A stretch of 64,000 nt of DNA, taken from the NCBI GenBank assembly GCA_030522415.1, contig CM060121.1, forward strand, positions 21,436,642 to 21,500,641. Reading direction: 5' to 3'. Positions 47,140 to 59,509 of this stretch are shown here, one piece after another. This stretch comes from Channallabes apus. Lineage: Eukaryota; Chordata; Actinopteri; Siluriformes; Clariidae. A program made the position numbers and the translations under genes. The notes beneath the pieces are model-generated. The model had not been told where the DNA came from. It did no database searches and saw nothing but the letters and a program-made list of their open reading frames with translations. Position 1 is the stretch's first letter, and each line of letters starts with the position of its first letter.

Positions 47140-47210
47140 TCCCAGACCGGGAATCGAACTCGAGTTGCTGCGATGAGAGCACCGTATCCTACCCACTAGA
47201 CCACGGAGGA
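47140..47210 (-). tRNA. tRNA-Glu(CTC)-like pseudogene
   Basis: On minus it reads 'tcctccgtggtctagtgggt' then a CTC anticodon in 'gctctcatc' and the T-loop 'gagttcgattccc'. Length is 71 bases. At least two acceptor-stem pairs and part of the T-stem are mismatched, so it is probably a pseudogene or SINE head. Pol III A and B boxes remain. Confidence 0.55.
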
Positions 47211-47614
47211 TTAATGGCTGCCGCTTGGAAATGCCGGCAATTCAACCCGCGACCTTATACACGCGAAGCATTGTTTTTTCGGGATCTCACCAGGACATTT
47301 ACAATGGTTCATTTGTAGTAACATATGTCTATAGCACAGGCGTTTAGTCAAACATATTTATACCGATCTTTTGCTGTTAATAAACAGAGACCTTTCTGAC
47401 AAACAACGTGTGTGTGTGTGTCTGTGTGTGTGAATGAGTCATATAGATGTCGGGAATAGGACAACATACACGCGAAGCATTGTGTGTGTGTGTGTGTGTG
47501 TGACTGAGTCTCTCCTTATGTCAGAAAAGCTTATCGAAGCATAGCACACTCGCCTCGTTACTAAACGAACATTAGAAAAACTTTATAAATATGTAGTGCA
47601 AAAAAAGCATGTAC

Positions 47615-47684
47615 CTTAAGCAGGAATCGAACCTGGGTCTCCCACGTGAAAGCACCAAATCCTAACCACTAGACCACCACACTA
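47615..47684 (-). tRNA. tRNA-Glu(TTC)-like pseudogene
   Basis: On minus it reads 'tgtggtggtctagtggttag', then 'gctttcac' with TTC in the anticodon position, and 'ggttcgattcc' as B box. The acceptor stem does not close convincingly. It may be a SINE head or decayed tRNA gene. Confidence 0.55.
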
Positions 47685-47835
47685 CTGCAAGGCTGCTGCA
47701 ACAAACAGCACACCACACTCATGTAGGTGCCATTTTGCTCCCGTGTAGAATAACAATGGCCGACGGCTCTTTTTTTCACTCGGGGCGGGTCTTTGCTAAA
47801 ACACCAGTGTCAATCAACTGCAGTAGGAGCGGCCT

Positions 47836-47861
47836 CTGTCGGTGTGAGTTCACACCGACAG
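47836..47861. repeat. Perfect hairpin with 12-bp arms
   Basis: 'ctgtcggtgtga' and 'tcacaccgacag' separated by GT. Confidence 0.95.
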
Positions 47862-49225
47862 GCTTTTGAAAACGGGTTGATTTCAGAAGGGGCATCTTAT
47901 ATTATTAAATTAAAAGAAAATCGCTGGGCGGCTCTTTATCACTGTAGAGTGGTTGTGTACACCCTCTCCTAACACACAATGCAGTCCAAACAGCTTGAAA
48001 AAGTCCATGTAGCACTGTAGGTGCCCTTTAAATTCAAGCCTCTTACCACATGAAATTGAAAAATAACAGATTCAGTACAACTGAACTCCTTCTGATATTA
48101 AAAATAAAGCAACTCAGAACATTTATCATTTTAGTGTGTTATTATGTGTACTATTATAAGGTATTATTATTCATTATATATTATTATATCAGAATTCTGA
48201 GTTAGGACAATGGACTCTGGTCTATCTTGTTGTGTTGACTATAGTGTGAGGTAATTCAATCAATTGATTAATTATTATTCATTCAACATGAAATCTAAAT
48301 AGATTTTAATAGTGATTACTTTTTTAAAATATATATAATCAGTAAATAACATATGGGAAAGGGGCAAACATTCTCATCCTGCTGAGAAGCTCGGTTCTTT
48401 GAATCTTGTTCATCAAAATGAACGAATCTTATTTTGAGTCATTTCGTTCATTTGATGAGAAATAAATTAAAATATTGCGTTTTCAATAAAAATACCCCCA
48501 ATACGTCTACATACACAAATTTTGGCTATAGTCCCAGTTATGAAAATATTACAATGCAACTAAGGACATATTATAATAAACAGAATGAGTAACACACCAT
48601 CATATCTTCCAGTCGTTCGTTCATTTGAATCTATTGCACCGCATAGCGTCTATGGGAGTTACAGTACGTGACAAAAGAACGAACGACTCGAGGTTTTGCG
48701 ATGTTTTGCGTATGTGCGCCCAATAGAAAACGAATCACTCTCCGAGATACTTGTTCATCTGAGTCATGTTAAAGAGTCGTTCAAAAATAACGAATCTTTA
48801 ATAAACGACCCGTGTGTGCAATGCATTTGTAGAGAGAAGCATTAAATGTCCTCATTACATTCATGCGCGTTTTATGCGCGTAATATTACGTTGCAATGCG
48901 TTTATTATATCAGATGCCTTTAGAGAAAACTACAACAAAAATATATTGTCATACCAAAGAATAAAATAAAAAGTGGCTAGTGAGACTTATTACCCGGCCC
49001 CCACAGCCGACTTTTACCCGCATTTGGCGGGTGGGCGGGTGCCATTGTCAAACCCTGGTACAGATGTACTAAAACTGTGAATCAATAGCTTTTATAAAAT
49101 AAAAAAAAACGGGAACTACAAACAAAACTTTATTTACTATGGTGTCTGACTACAATCAGCTATGTACCTGTTGCTTACTCCCTGCCTAGAAACAAATATT
49201 TTTGAAATAGGTATGCTACAGTCAG

Positions 49226-50622
49226 GGGTGCGTTTCCGAAAAGCATCGTAAGCCTAAGTAGTTCGTAAAAATGATCGTACGTATGATCTTAATATTACGG
49301 TCTGTTTCCAAAAACCATCGTAACTAAAGTAGCACTTGAAAAACCTCGTAGATCTACGAGTGCTCTGGAAAAAGAATTAAGTGCATCGTAAGGAGACAGA
49401 ATTATGAGGGCGCCTGCTGGACAACCGGCAAATTGCACCTAATATGTACTTCTCTTCAAAGTAATTTTTCATTTTATTTGTACGTATATTTTTTTATTCA
49501 TTTCCATTTTCTACTCATTACACAATTCAATATACAAATTAAAAATGAATAAACAAATAAAATAAAAATGACATAATAAATGTTAGAATGAAAAAAAAGT
49601 ACACTGTGGTATATGGACTTTTCGAGGGTACAGTACAAATGTATTTAATAGAAAATATTTAATGTGCTTTAAAGATGACACAAATAAAGGATGACTTTCT
49701 GGCGTGCATGAAACCCAGCCATGTTGAACATGTCTTGGTTGAGCAACAAGAAGTCTCATCTCGATTACATTCTCTTCCTCCATCTCTTCATCTTCCTCCC
49801 TGATGTCCAAGGGCATTCTTGCCCTCACTGCAATATTATGCAACATAGCTGTTACTGTTATTACAGCACAGCACTTTTGTGGCACAAAGAGAGCTCCACT
49901 TCCTCTAAAATAATAATTCCTTATTTTTGAAAAATGTATTTTGTTTTTTGATTCCAGCCATTTTTGCTAATTTCTCCACCACTAGGTGTGCTTATTTAAA
50001 ATTTTCTCCTATTAGCAAATGAACGTCAGGCGAAGATAATTATCTTCAAGGCTAAACTTTAAAAAAATAAATGTAAGAGCTTATTTATTTATGTACTTAT
50101 TTCTTTATTTTGATGTGAGATAAGCAATTGTTGATAAAGAAATTGATAAATAATTCTACTTAAATAATTAAGGTTTCATATAAATATCGAAAATTATGCT
50201 GTTAGAACAGTTAGAATTTGTTTTATGCGAGATTGGAGCAAGACAGTGTTTTTACAGAACGACATTTCAAGTTGATTTATGTTTTTAAACTTGCTCAAGA
50301 AGAAATTACAGGACTTTTTATGTTATTCGAGTTGAATACACATTCACACAAGTAGAAGAAACGGAAATAAAAACCTAGATGGATTGCTAAAACAGCATGT
50401 GCAACAACGACGAGCCATTCTACAGCGTGAAATTTCAGCACGTGACCAATAGACATATCTCTAACCCTAACGACTCCTAAGTAGCACTTAAAGCAGGGCT
50501 ACGTGCAATTGTGTTAAGTGCATGTTTGGGAAACGCACGTGAAACAATAACGAACGTTTGCAAAATGACTCGTAGAAAACGCTCTTAAGCGCTAAGATCA
50601 TTCGTTATCGGGAAACGCAGCC
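49226..50622 (-). mobile_element. PIF/Harbinger-like element with transposase remnant
   Basis: The left end 'gggtgcgtttccgaaaagc' and right end 'gttatcgggaaacgcagcc' are inverse, with CAG at 49223-49225 and 50623-50625. The interior holds a carboxy-terminal transposase fragment on the minus strand and the intact target of the hAT found at 42763. Internally deleted and non-autonomous. Confidence 0.75.
49650..49885 (-). pseudogene. Harbinger transposase carboxy-terminal fragment
   Basis: The frame reads 'KCCAVITVTAMLHNIAVRAR' then 'MPLDIREEDEEMEEEN', resembling the last part of HARBI1-type nucleases ('..LHNIA..' plus an acidic tail). The catalytic DDE residues, which lie upstream, are absent. 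The same fragment lies at 42226-42303. Broken. Confidence 0.65.
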
Positions 50623-50629
50623 CAGTTTT

Positions 50630-52270
50630 TTTGTACAATAATAATAATAATCGTGTAAAGACACGATTCTCCGGTTTCCACCACAGGTAGGCGAAACAAG
50701 GTCAAATTTTACAGAGGTTTTCTGAATTGAACACGATTGGCTGGAGGTTTTACAGGAAGTCACTTTATTGAATTGTTCTCGCTCTGATAGTCGTCACCCG
50801 GGACATTGTGCGGTTGCTATTTGACGTAATTGTCTGTTGGCAGCTGTAAAGTGTCAGTGAAATATATAACAATAAAATACTTCACCCATGTCCCGTAATA
50901 AAGGCTGGTTGTGCATAAAACATGTAAGTATAAAACTATTTTTGAAATTCCGTTTTACTGTTTATTTTATTGTAGTTTTATTAGTGTACTTCCCAGTGTC
51001 GGTGCATTGCGAAGATCGAAGTTACATACATATCATATGTAAGTTACATACATGTCCTACAATAAGGGACAGTAAGACACAACGAACACTTATGTAAATA
51101 AGAAAAAATATTCGGATATATGGCAAAACAAACAACAAAAAATCAGCACAACATTGTTTACCAATGCAGCTTGATGATGATGGCGACTATACTACTACTA
51201 CTAACAACAACAATACTAATTATTATTATTATTACTCTACCTTTCTGTCTGGTTTCCTTTCTTGCCCTATTTCTTTTCGTGCTTTCTGGTTCTGTTCTTG
51301 TTGGCTTGCGTTGAACAACATTGCCATCTTCTGACCAAATACCAAATATAACAGCTAACACATCTTGATGGCTTATTCCTCCAGGAACTCAATATTATCC
51401 ATACTAACAGAACACATCATCACTATCTGATCGTTTTATTTACGATTAGGTAAACCATTAGTTAAGACAGGAGTAAAACCTTTCCTTGGACTCTATAAAA
51501 TTTTTATACTAGTCTCGATTTTGTAGAAATTATATTTCTAATAAAAAAGTAGTTAGGATAGTTTTGTTCAGTGTTTATATAGAACCCATTAAAATAATTA
51601 TAACTCTATTGACAATGAAGGTAGTTAGTACACCCTAAAAATAAACCAGTAGATTACAATTTTTTTGTTGAAACATTTATAAAATAAAAAAGATTGAGTA
51701 AATCTAAAAGTTGCAAAACCATATAAATATACTTAATGAATTGAGAAGTCATAAAAAAAAATCAAATAGACTTGAATAACTACATTTAGTACAATGATGA
51801 ATAAAATAGAGTAAATGTAATAAAAATCACATTAACTAAATATTTTTGCACATTAACTCTGTGATTAAATATCACAGAATTAATATGTTGCACTTAATTT
51901 TTAAACTATATTTACCCTTTCCTCAAGGACTATTTTGATTCAGGTCAATAAATCTACACCAAATTATAAACAAAGCATCAATGCACACACCATGTTAATT
52001 AAACATTTCTTTGCCAAATTTGACAAGACATGAGGTCTAAACTCAACCGAGATTACTTTACAAATGACATAAAAACATACAAATGATCATAAAATGTAAG
52101 CTGAAGTGATCTTATTAGTAAACAGTCTCTCAAACAATACATCTGCCACAAACATTATATGTAGAAAGTAGTCTTTTGTACTAGAATCAAAAGGGTCACA
52201 CATTTTACATCTGAAATTACACTCCTTCACACTTTACAGTTTCCAATAAGTTTTGGAATTTTAGGGGATT
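50630..52270. other. AT-rich interval, no gene recognised
   Basis: Contains a small (CTA)n/(ATT)n run near 51190-51235. No gene supported. Confidence 0.45.
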
Positions 52271-52274
52271 TATA

Positions 52275-54424
52275 CACCCTAAAAAATACTGTGTTAAAAA
52301 CAACCCAGTCTGGGTTGTTTTTAACCCAGCTGCTGGGTAAATATAGGACTAACTAAATGCTGGGTTAATTTAACCCAGCAAGATGGGTTATTTGTTTAAC
52401 CCAGCAAGATGGGTTAAATGTTCAACCCAAATGCTAGGTCATATTTAACTATAATGCTGGGTTAATTTAACCCAGCAAAATGGGTTATTTGTTTAACCCA
52501 ACAAGATGGGTTAAATATTCAATCCAAATGCTACATCATATTTAACTATAATGCTGGGTCAATTCTACCACATAAATTGGTCAAATGTTCTACCCATATG
52601 TTTGGGGTTTGTTGGTGTTTTTTAACTGGAATGTTGGGTTAATTCTACCTCACAAATAGGTTATTATTATTTTCATGTTTTACAGTGAATCTGTAAAAAA
52701 AAAAAAAAAAAAAAAACACCCATGTCTATTAAACAGTTAAATTACTTTGATATACTGGTCTATTACAAAAAAACATGCATATATGCAATAAACAACATCC
52801 TATTAAATGTTCTTAGAAAAAACATTTATTTTTCAAAAGCACAAGGACAGATAATCAACAGTGACATCATTACTATACTATTACTGACAAGGGCAGAATG
52901 GAGTAATTGCACAAATAGACTGAGGCAGCTTCTACAGAGCAGGATCTCTCTGTGACTTCAGACATCTTTTCTGCAGAACAAAACTATCCAGCCCTGGTCT
53001 CATTTTAACATACAAACACTGTCTATGACTTTTCAGGTAGGCCTCGCTATTTCATAGCAACATTACAACATTACTGAGAGCAGTGCTGGTCATTATCTCC
53101 CAACGTCAGGATGTAGGGGTACGGCCTTGACACTTCAGCCTGCTGGAGGTATTCCACGATATTGGTTCCAACCTTAGAAAGAAAGAAATGAAAAAGTAAA
53201 AATTTTGTTGCATAGCAAAGATTAAACTGAATAAGACTATTAATTTAGTGTGAAATAGGATTGACATAAAAAAATTACAAAGCTGCCCATTAAGATAGGA
53301 TATAGGTAACCTAAAATAAAAACATGGAGGCAGCTACTACCAAAAATAAAACAGCAGAATAAGCATGGCTTTTAGGATACAGCTCTTTATGTCAGACTAG
53401 TTGATATAGTCTATAGTCATATGGTATGCATTGATTTTAAGCTAATTACTGAAAAAATGTCATAGCTGGTGTCATACTGGTACATTACAATCACCAAAAT
53501 ATTAATACTTCCATCTAGTAGTTACTGTACCGCTGTGGTAATTTTTCCTGTAGTTGGCGCGCTGAAGTTAATTTAACTTTGGTTAAAGAGAGCTACCTGC
53601 TTAGCTTACATGCTATTACTGGTGATACATTTGCATACTTGACAAAGGGGGAAAGGTGTAAAATATTGTTATAACTCGGGAGAAACGCAGGAGAAATTTG
53701 ACCGCAGAGTAAATTACTAGCTAGTGAAAAACTGGAGGGTTAGCAGGTCTGTGTATTTGTGAGAGGGTCAGTGTTTTGTAACACCCCAGCAATTTATTGT
53801 CTCAAGCAGTGAGATTAATAAAGTTCTAAAGTAGTTGCTAACGCTAGCAAACTAACTAAATACCTGCGTCATGTTAGCACTACAGTTAACAGTTTAGCAT
53901 TCATTCATCACTTCACCATCTTCGTAACCCTGCAAACATTCTACAGAGAAAGCTAAAAAGCTCAGACATCTTAGCCGTTTCTTTCATACACAAGTGGGGT
54001 ATTTTGGCTAACTAGCAGCTATTCTCAGCTAAATTATCATACAGTACCTCAGACCAGCCGGAAAGTTTGTGTGTAACATTAACACGGTAACAGTAATAAA
54101 TGTTACATATAGTAATACTTTTTCAGTCATATGTGAATTAGATGAGTGAACATGTGTATACAGACCTTGTATTTAACGTCATTTTCCCTTAAATGTCTGA
54201 GGAGGATGAACCGTCATCAGCGGTGTGGGAGCTCAAGAGACACGAAGCTGAGTGACAGCTGCTGAATCCACCTGTGAACTTTGGGGGAGGGACCAATCAA
54301 ACTTTAACCCAGCAGCTGGGTTACACAAAAACTACTCAACTCTCTGAAAATAACCCAGAAAAATGACCCAACAGCGGCAACCCAGCGTTTGGGTAGAAAA
54401 AACAACCCAGCATTTTCTATAGTG
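52275..54424 (+). mobile_element. TA-site DNA element, copy B
   Basis: Begins 'caccctaaaaaatactgtg' and ends 'cagcattttctatagtg', flanked by TA (52273-52274, 54425-54426). Near the left end there is an imperfect tandem repeat of about 93 bases made of inverse 'tgctgggttaatttaaccca' phrases. No transposase seen. It is the uninterrupted relative of copy A and preserves the LTR element's empty target at 54254-54258. Confidence 0.8.
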
Positions 54425-54699
54425 TACAAATGTGTATGCAGACCTCCCCAGGTCTTAGTTGCTCTTGGTGCATGCATGGGTAAGACTCTTGCCTTAACTA
54501 TTGACCAGACGATGATTGTCAGCACCACAAGGGTAAAGCCACAGAAGACGTGTATGGAAGTATATTCTCTTAAAGTTGACTGGAAGGGAAAAGTGTGGTA
54601 TAAAAAGATTCATAAGCAACAGGGATGACCACAGTGTGGCAATGGTTTGCTTCTTACCTGGAAGATAGGTTGTATGAGGGGACATGGAGGGGATCCACA

Positions 54700-54890
54700 T
54701 CTGCCCCACCCAGACTCCCAGCGTTCAGTACTTGGTCCTCCTCTGTTCTACCTCTATACAGGGTTGGTAAGGTCATATCATCGCATGGCTTTTCATACCA
54801 TTGCTATGCAGATGACACATAACTTATTCTCTCCTTTCCCCCCTCAGACAATCAGGTTTTCACCCAGATCTCAGCATGGAGAAAAAGTGG
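54700..54890 (+). pseudogene. LINE reverse transcriptase fragment
   Basis: A frame reads 'KVISSHGFSYHCYADDT', the catalytic YADD region, preceded in another frame by the 'SVLGPPLFYLYTG' block. Only about 190 bases survive, with a frameshift between them. Confidence 0.65.
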
Positions 54891-55146
54891 AGAGGCACAA
54901 AATTTGCTCAAAATGCAGTGTGAAGTTTCCACAGTCTGTAATGTTTTTAGGGTGCCATAACATCTGCTGTGTGTTTTATCACGTTCAAAGTGAATGCAGC
55001 CATTTACCAGGAGAGCACTCCATGATTTTGTCTGTTGGCCATCTTTAAGGAGATGCCGATTTCCCTTTAAAGCAGGATTTAAAACCTGCCCACAGTACCA
55101 AAACTATAACTGAATAGTTTGCTGACCATGATGTTACTGTACTTAA

Positions 55147-55750
55147 CAGTGTTGGGTCTAACATGTTACAAAGTAACTTGAGTACTTGGATTACTTTTTT
55201 GATGTAATGAGTAATCTAATGTGTTAGGTCTGCCATTTAAGTACTCAGTTATTTAGTTATTTTTTCAAAAATGTGATCCGTTATTCAGACAATTTATGTA
55301 ATCAGTGAGCCAGACAGCAGGCATTCATCTGTTAGTATGTGTGTGTGAAAGTCATCCTACAAGCCCCACCCCTGATAACCTGCCACCCTCTGTTATTCCT
55401 GCTGTTATACCCCTATCTCACCTAAACTAGCTGTGAATCATGATGAACCATACTTATGGCCACCGTGCGAAACTGCGTAGGTGAGATAGGGTTATGAGCA
55501 GTTAACAGATTATGGTCCAAACTTTGCTGAGTGATGATGGTAGAATCATTTTAAAGGTCTTGACTAAAATAACATGCATAAGGAATCACAAAGGAGTTTT
55601 CATTTTCTGCAATGGAAAAGTCCTCTAATTAGTTACTTTTATCAGAAAGTAACGCTGTAATGTAACTGATTACTTTTTAATTACAGTAATTTTGCAATGA
55701 ACAGTAACGTTTAAAAGTAAAAACGTAAAAAGTAACGTCCCCCAGCAATG
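55147..55750. mobile_element. hAT-type MITE
   Basis: Begins 'cagtgttgggtctaacatg' and ends 'cccccagcaatg'. Imperfect flanks 'gtacttaa' and 'ggacttac'. The interior is full of 'aagtaac' motifs. Carries a Harbinger MITE at 55408-55491. Confidence 0.7.
55408..55491. mobile_element. Short Harbinger-type MITE
   Basis: Begins 'tacccctatctcacct' and ends 'aggtgagatagggt', flanked by TTA. An 84-base relative of 43146-43374. Confidence 0.75.
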
Positions 55751-56209
55751 GGACTTACCTGGCCAGCCATCTCACCTTACCTGATCCCTTTTGAGAATCT
55801 ATGAGATATTGTCAAGAGGAAGGTAAGAAAAACCTAACCCAACAATTCAGACAGGCTGAAGACAGCCATCAAAGCATCTGGTCTTCAATAACACCTCAGT
55901 AATGCCACAGACTGCCATCGCCTCCATGCCATGCCACCCTGATGAAGTAATCTGTGCTAAAGGAGTTCCTAACAAGGACTTAGAGCATAAAAAAAACTTT
56001 AAGAATATTCATAAGCTGTAATCAATAAAATTTTTAACAAAAAAGAAAAGGATTGAAAAATGCCACTTTACATGTAATCTAAATCTAAAATCAAAATCAA
56101 GAATATAAAATATATGAGCTTTACAAATTCAACATTTAGCCAGATGATTGTTACCTAGATGTTTCTGATTAGTCACTGTTTCTGTTTCCAATAAATGCTC
56201 CCTGTCCAA

Positions 56210-57379
56210 CACTGTAAAAAATTAATCAGGAAGCTTGTAATTTTCATAATTTTTTTATGTAATCATTAAAAATAATATGCATATTTCATAAAAAGATTGG
56301 TTTTCCTTGTTTCTTATAATATATTAAGAACATTTCACTAATAAAATGAAGAAATAATTTTTACCTATTTTTTAAGGAAATTTGTGCAATTTTTAGGCTT
56401 AATTTGAGGAACCATTTCGGCTAAAATTGAGGGAAAAAGGATTAATATGTATTTTAAGAGAATTTGTCCAATTACTGTATGCGGGTTTAATTGAGTCATC
56501 TTCATTTGAATTTCAACAATGACAGTGATCAGACGCCATTTTGAAGGAACAGACGAACAGTGTAAAATGTTAAGAGGCAAGTTAAGCCTATTACAAATTT
56601 TTATATTTTATTTTGATTTCTTAAATAACCTCCTTTCTTGCACTAGTGTCAGCAATATAAATGAAATAAATTAAACATTGTGAACATTTCTGAAAACATC
56701 CTGTCTGCCATTAGCATACTTGAGTTTGTTGTAGTGTCAGTCTCCCCAAAACTTGTTTTAGTGAACTGTGGAGTTAGTGTTTTACAACGTTACAAAGATA
56801 TGAACCTAGAAATGGTTTACTTTACAAGTTCTCCCACGTTTTAGTGCAGAATGTGACTATTCCTACAAAAAAACATGTTAGCATATAATGCTAAACAGTT
56901 GATTTCAATGACATATAAATTGTCAGTTACAAACTTTTACAAATTGTTTTACAGATCTTAAAACTGCTGTAAATGTTATATACACTATTTTACAAAGTGT
57001 TTAATATTTTGATACCAGTGAAACATGAAATAAAAGCATGTTTAACACCAAAATGCATTATGTATTCAGTTCATTATAATATTTTTTTATATTATGTAAT
57101 TTTCCTAAACTAAAAATGATTATTCCACTAATAATGTTTAAATAATCATGTTTAACATGATTTACATGATTTATTCAAGTAGATTCTGCTAGGGGAAAAA
57201 AAAACAAGCCGTAAAACCTACTTAAAAATAATACGCGTCTGGCTAAATAAATTATGATTTTTTACATGATTTATTCAAGTAAATTCTAAAAAAATCAAGC
57301 CTTAAAACTGCTTAAAATATGTGCAATATTGTTACCATATTTTTTTAAAAGTAGATAGCACATAAGATTTTGTACAGTG
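56210..57379. mobile_element. Possible DNA element with CACTGTA ends
   Basis: 'cactgtaaaaaatta' on the left is partly inverse to 'agattttgtacagtg' on the right. Inside, 'tttacatgatttattcaagt' occurs twice about 95 bases apart. No clear target duplication, so this is tentative. Confidence 0.35.
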
Positions 57380-58529
57380 AACAAACTCAAACAGTCAAAA
57401 GCAAGTTGCAATTAATTTAGCATATTCATTGCTATTCTGAACTTTTGGTAACCAAACTAAAAAGTTGGGATCTTTTATTCAGTGGTTACACACTGAATAC
57501 TCCTGTAACATTTACCTCCTCTGTTTTGTTATCACCGTTCAACTTCTCTTCCTTAGTGGTGTTGGTGCTGTGAAAGAGAGAATATCGAAAATATATAACG
57601 TTTCACAAAATTAAAAAACAACAATTAATAATAGTTTTTACTTGCTTTGACTTACAAATCACAACATACTATTACATACTTCACTTCAATATTTCTGTTC
57701 AATGTTACTTTCTCCCAACTAGAATTCTGAGAGAAATGTACATTTACTAAATTTATTTCACAGCCTTACATACTGTTTACTTATTGCTGATGCAGAATTT
57801 TATAAAATAATCTCATTGTATTATTATGGATGAAACAGATATCAGGACACAAAGTGGTTAAAATTAGCCCACTTCTGTTTTTGCTCCACACCAAGTCTCT
57901 ATGGTAACACTAATCCATATTATTATTTTGAAATTAATTACAAGACTTTTTTTTGCCATATTTTTCACCTTTGAAAGTTTGTCAAACAAACATGGACTTG
58001 CACATTTTGTCATCAATGTCAAATTCAATAACCTATAAGTACACAGTTTTCTTGGTGGAGTCCTTGAAATACGTTTGTACTTTAATAAAATGTTAGAGCA
58101 TCACATTCTCAGGATGTTAACTTGTGTAAAAAGTTTGAAGCAGTATTCGGGTAGCCCTATTTTTTGAACAAGTGCAACATTATGCGGTTAATTAAACTCA
58201 GACTAGTTCTCTGCTGTCTTCTGCCTGCCTCTTATGCTGTAAGACATGACTATAGCTGTTCTGGACTCAGAGCTGTGTTCTCTGCAGTGTTACTGCTGCT
58301 GGACGCACAGCTGATGCATTTCCTCTTTAACCCTCATGTTGTGTTCGTTTTTGGCTCACATTCATAATATTCCCATTCACTTTTGACCCGGATCATTTTA
58401 TTCCATTATAAATCCACAATAGTAAATGTATTATCACCTGATGTTGTATTAGATCTTGTTATCAACATGAGCTCTTGTAAACCTGACAAATTTTGAACTT
58501 GTATTTGCTGTGTATGTCCTGTAGGCCTT
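57380..58529. other. Interval without a recognised gene
   Basis: An open frame at 58164-58367 has a leader-like start but no recognisable family. Nothing else is supported. Confidence 0.4.
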
Positions 58530-58534
58530 ATTTA

Positions 58535-59179
58535 TGTCACGAGGCGGTGCTGATTGAGGTGGATCCAAATGCAGGAAAATGACAGCATGCTTGGACAGAG
58601 GTGTGGTTGGGATGCGGAAGCGAGGAAAACCAGAAAATCAATCAGCAAAACATCAGAGCAAAAACGGAAAGGTAGAGCCATAGTCAAAAGATACAGCGTG
58701 ATTTCAATAACTGGGAAATCAAAGAGCGAGGCGTCAGATCCGAAAAACATTAGACGAGAAGCTGAAAACCAAAAGAGAAATGCAAGGTCAAACCAGAAGA
58801 TCAAAGAGCGAGACAAACAAATCCAAATCAAGAGACTGAAAGCGAAAAATAGCGAGAAACAAAGAGAACTTGGCAAAGTGAGCATAAAGAAAAGAAAACG
58901 CAAGAAAATTGAGGTACAATACACACAGTAATCCAGCATTTTAAGAAGTGCGCTGAATCACTGCAGGTTTTCGGAAAGGCCTCAGACCCCTAAGGGTTAA
59001 ACAACACACAGCGCATGCTTAAATGCTGGAGTAATCAGTAGGAAATGAGAAACCGGTGTGCAGACGGGGTGGAAACGGGGAATGAGAAATGACATATGAC
59101 ATGCTAGGGAAAACATGAGCACATGGGGGGAAAAATGACAGCGTGGGAAAAAATGGCAGACAGGGCGTGAATCGTGACA
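58535..59179. mobile_element. Solo LTR-like element, 645 bp
   Basis: Begins 'tgtcacgaggcggtgctg' and ends 'gtgaatcgtgaca', so TG...CA with an 8-base inverted terminus. A perfect 5-bp duplication, 'attta', lies at 58530-58534 and 59180-59184. The plus strand is strongly purine-rich, which creates a lysine-rich open frame (58554-58931) that looks incidental. Confidence 0.75.
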
Positions 59180-59509
59180 ATTTACTGTACCTGAGCTCAT
59201 ACCACTGTTTTTTTTTTTTTAGGGAAAATAACATTATAAAGATATATAGATATTACTTTTACCATAACAAATGCGGAGATGAAACCTATTGTACTATTTA
59301 TCACAGAGTAATTCACTGAAATGTTTACCCACAGTAATTTTTTTTAAATCAGTTACATTTTCTAAACTGTGGCACAAAATAATTTTTGTGTTACCGGTCA
59401 AAACTGACTAGTAGGATTTATTTATTGAAAACAAAAGCTCAAATTTACACAGGGAAAACTTAACTATATTACAGAAGTAATGCTTGAAATATACACTGTA
59501 TGAACAAGT

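Larger units (their letters stand above)
45982..49057. mobile_element. 3.1-kb hAT element carrying tRNA-like sequences
   Basis: Begins 'cagggtttgaaattaac' and ends 'ccattgtcaaaccctg'. A perfect 8-bp duplication, 'gtacagat', lies at 45974-45981 and 49058-49065. 'gtggctagtg' phrases lie near both ends. No transposase frame is found. The interior holds a pyrimidine run and LINE-tail-like sequence (46680-46850), two tRNA-Glu-like sequences and a perfect hairpin. Confidence 0.9.
54891..56030 (+). pseudogene. Decayed Tc1-like transposase, split by a hAT element
   Basis: 'ccacagtctgtaatgttttt', 'gagaatctatgagatattgt' and neighbours parallel the transposase at 17361-17787 ('VMVWGAMS' region, 'PIENLWDIVK' region) but with many stops. 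The two halves are separated by the element at 55147-55750. Confidence 0.7.

Noticed and set aside
47140..47684. Two functional tRNA-Glu genes
   Set aside because: Acceptor and T stems are mismatched and both lie in a decayed hAT element.
50461..50472. Telomere-like CCCTAA repeats (also 44283-44296)
   Set aside because: Only about two units, inside a Harbinger-derived sequence; chance-level.
58554..58931. Lysine-rich 125-codon gene
   Set aside because: It lies wholly within a TSD-flanked solo LTR and follows from purine bias.
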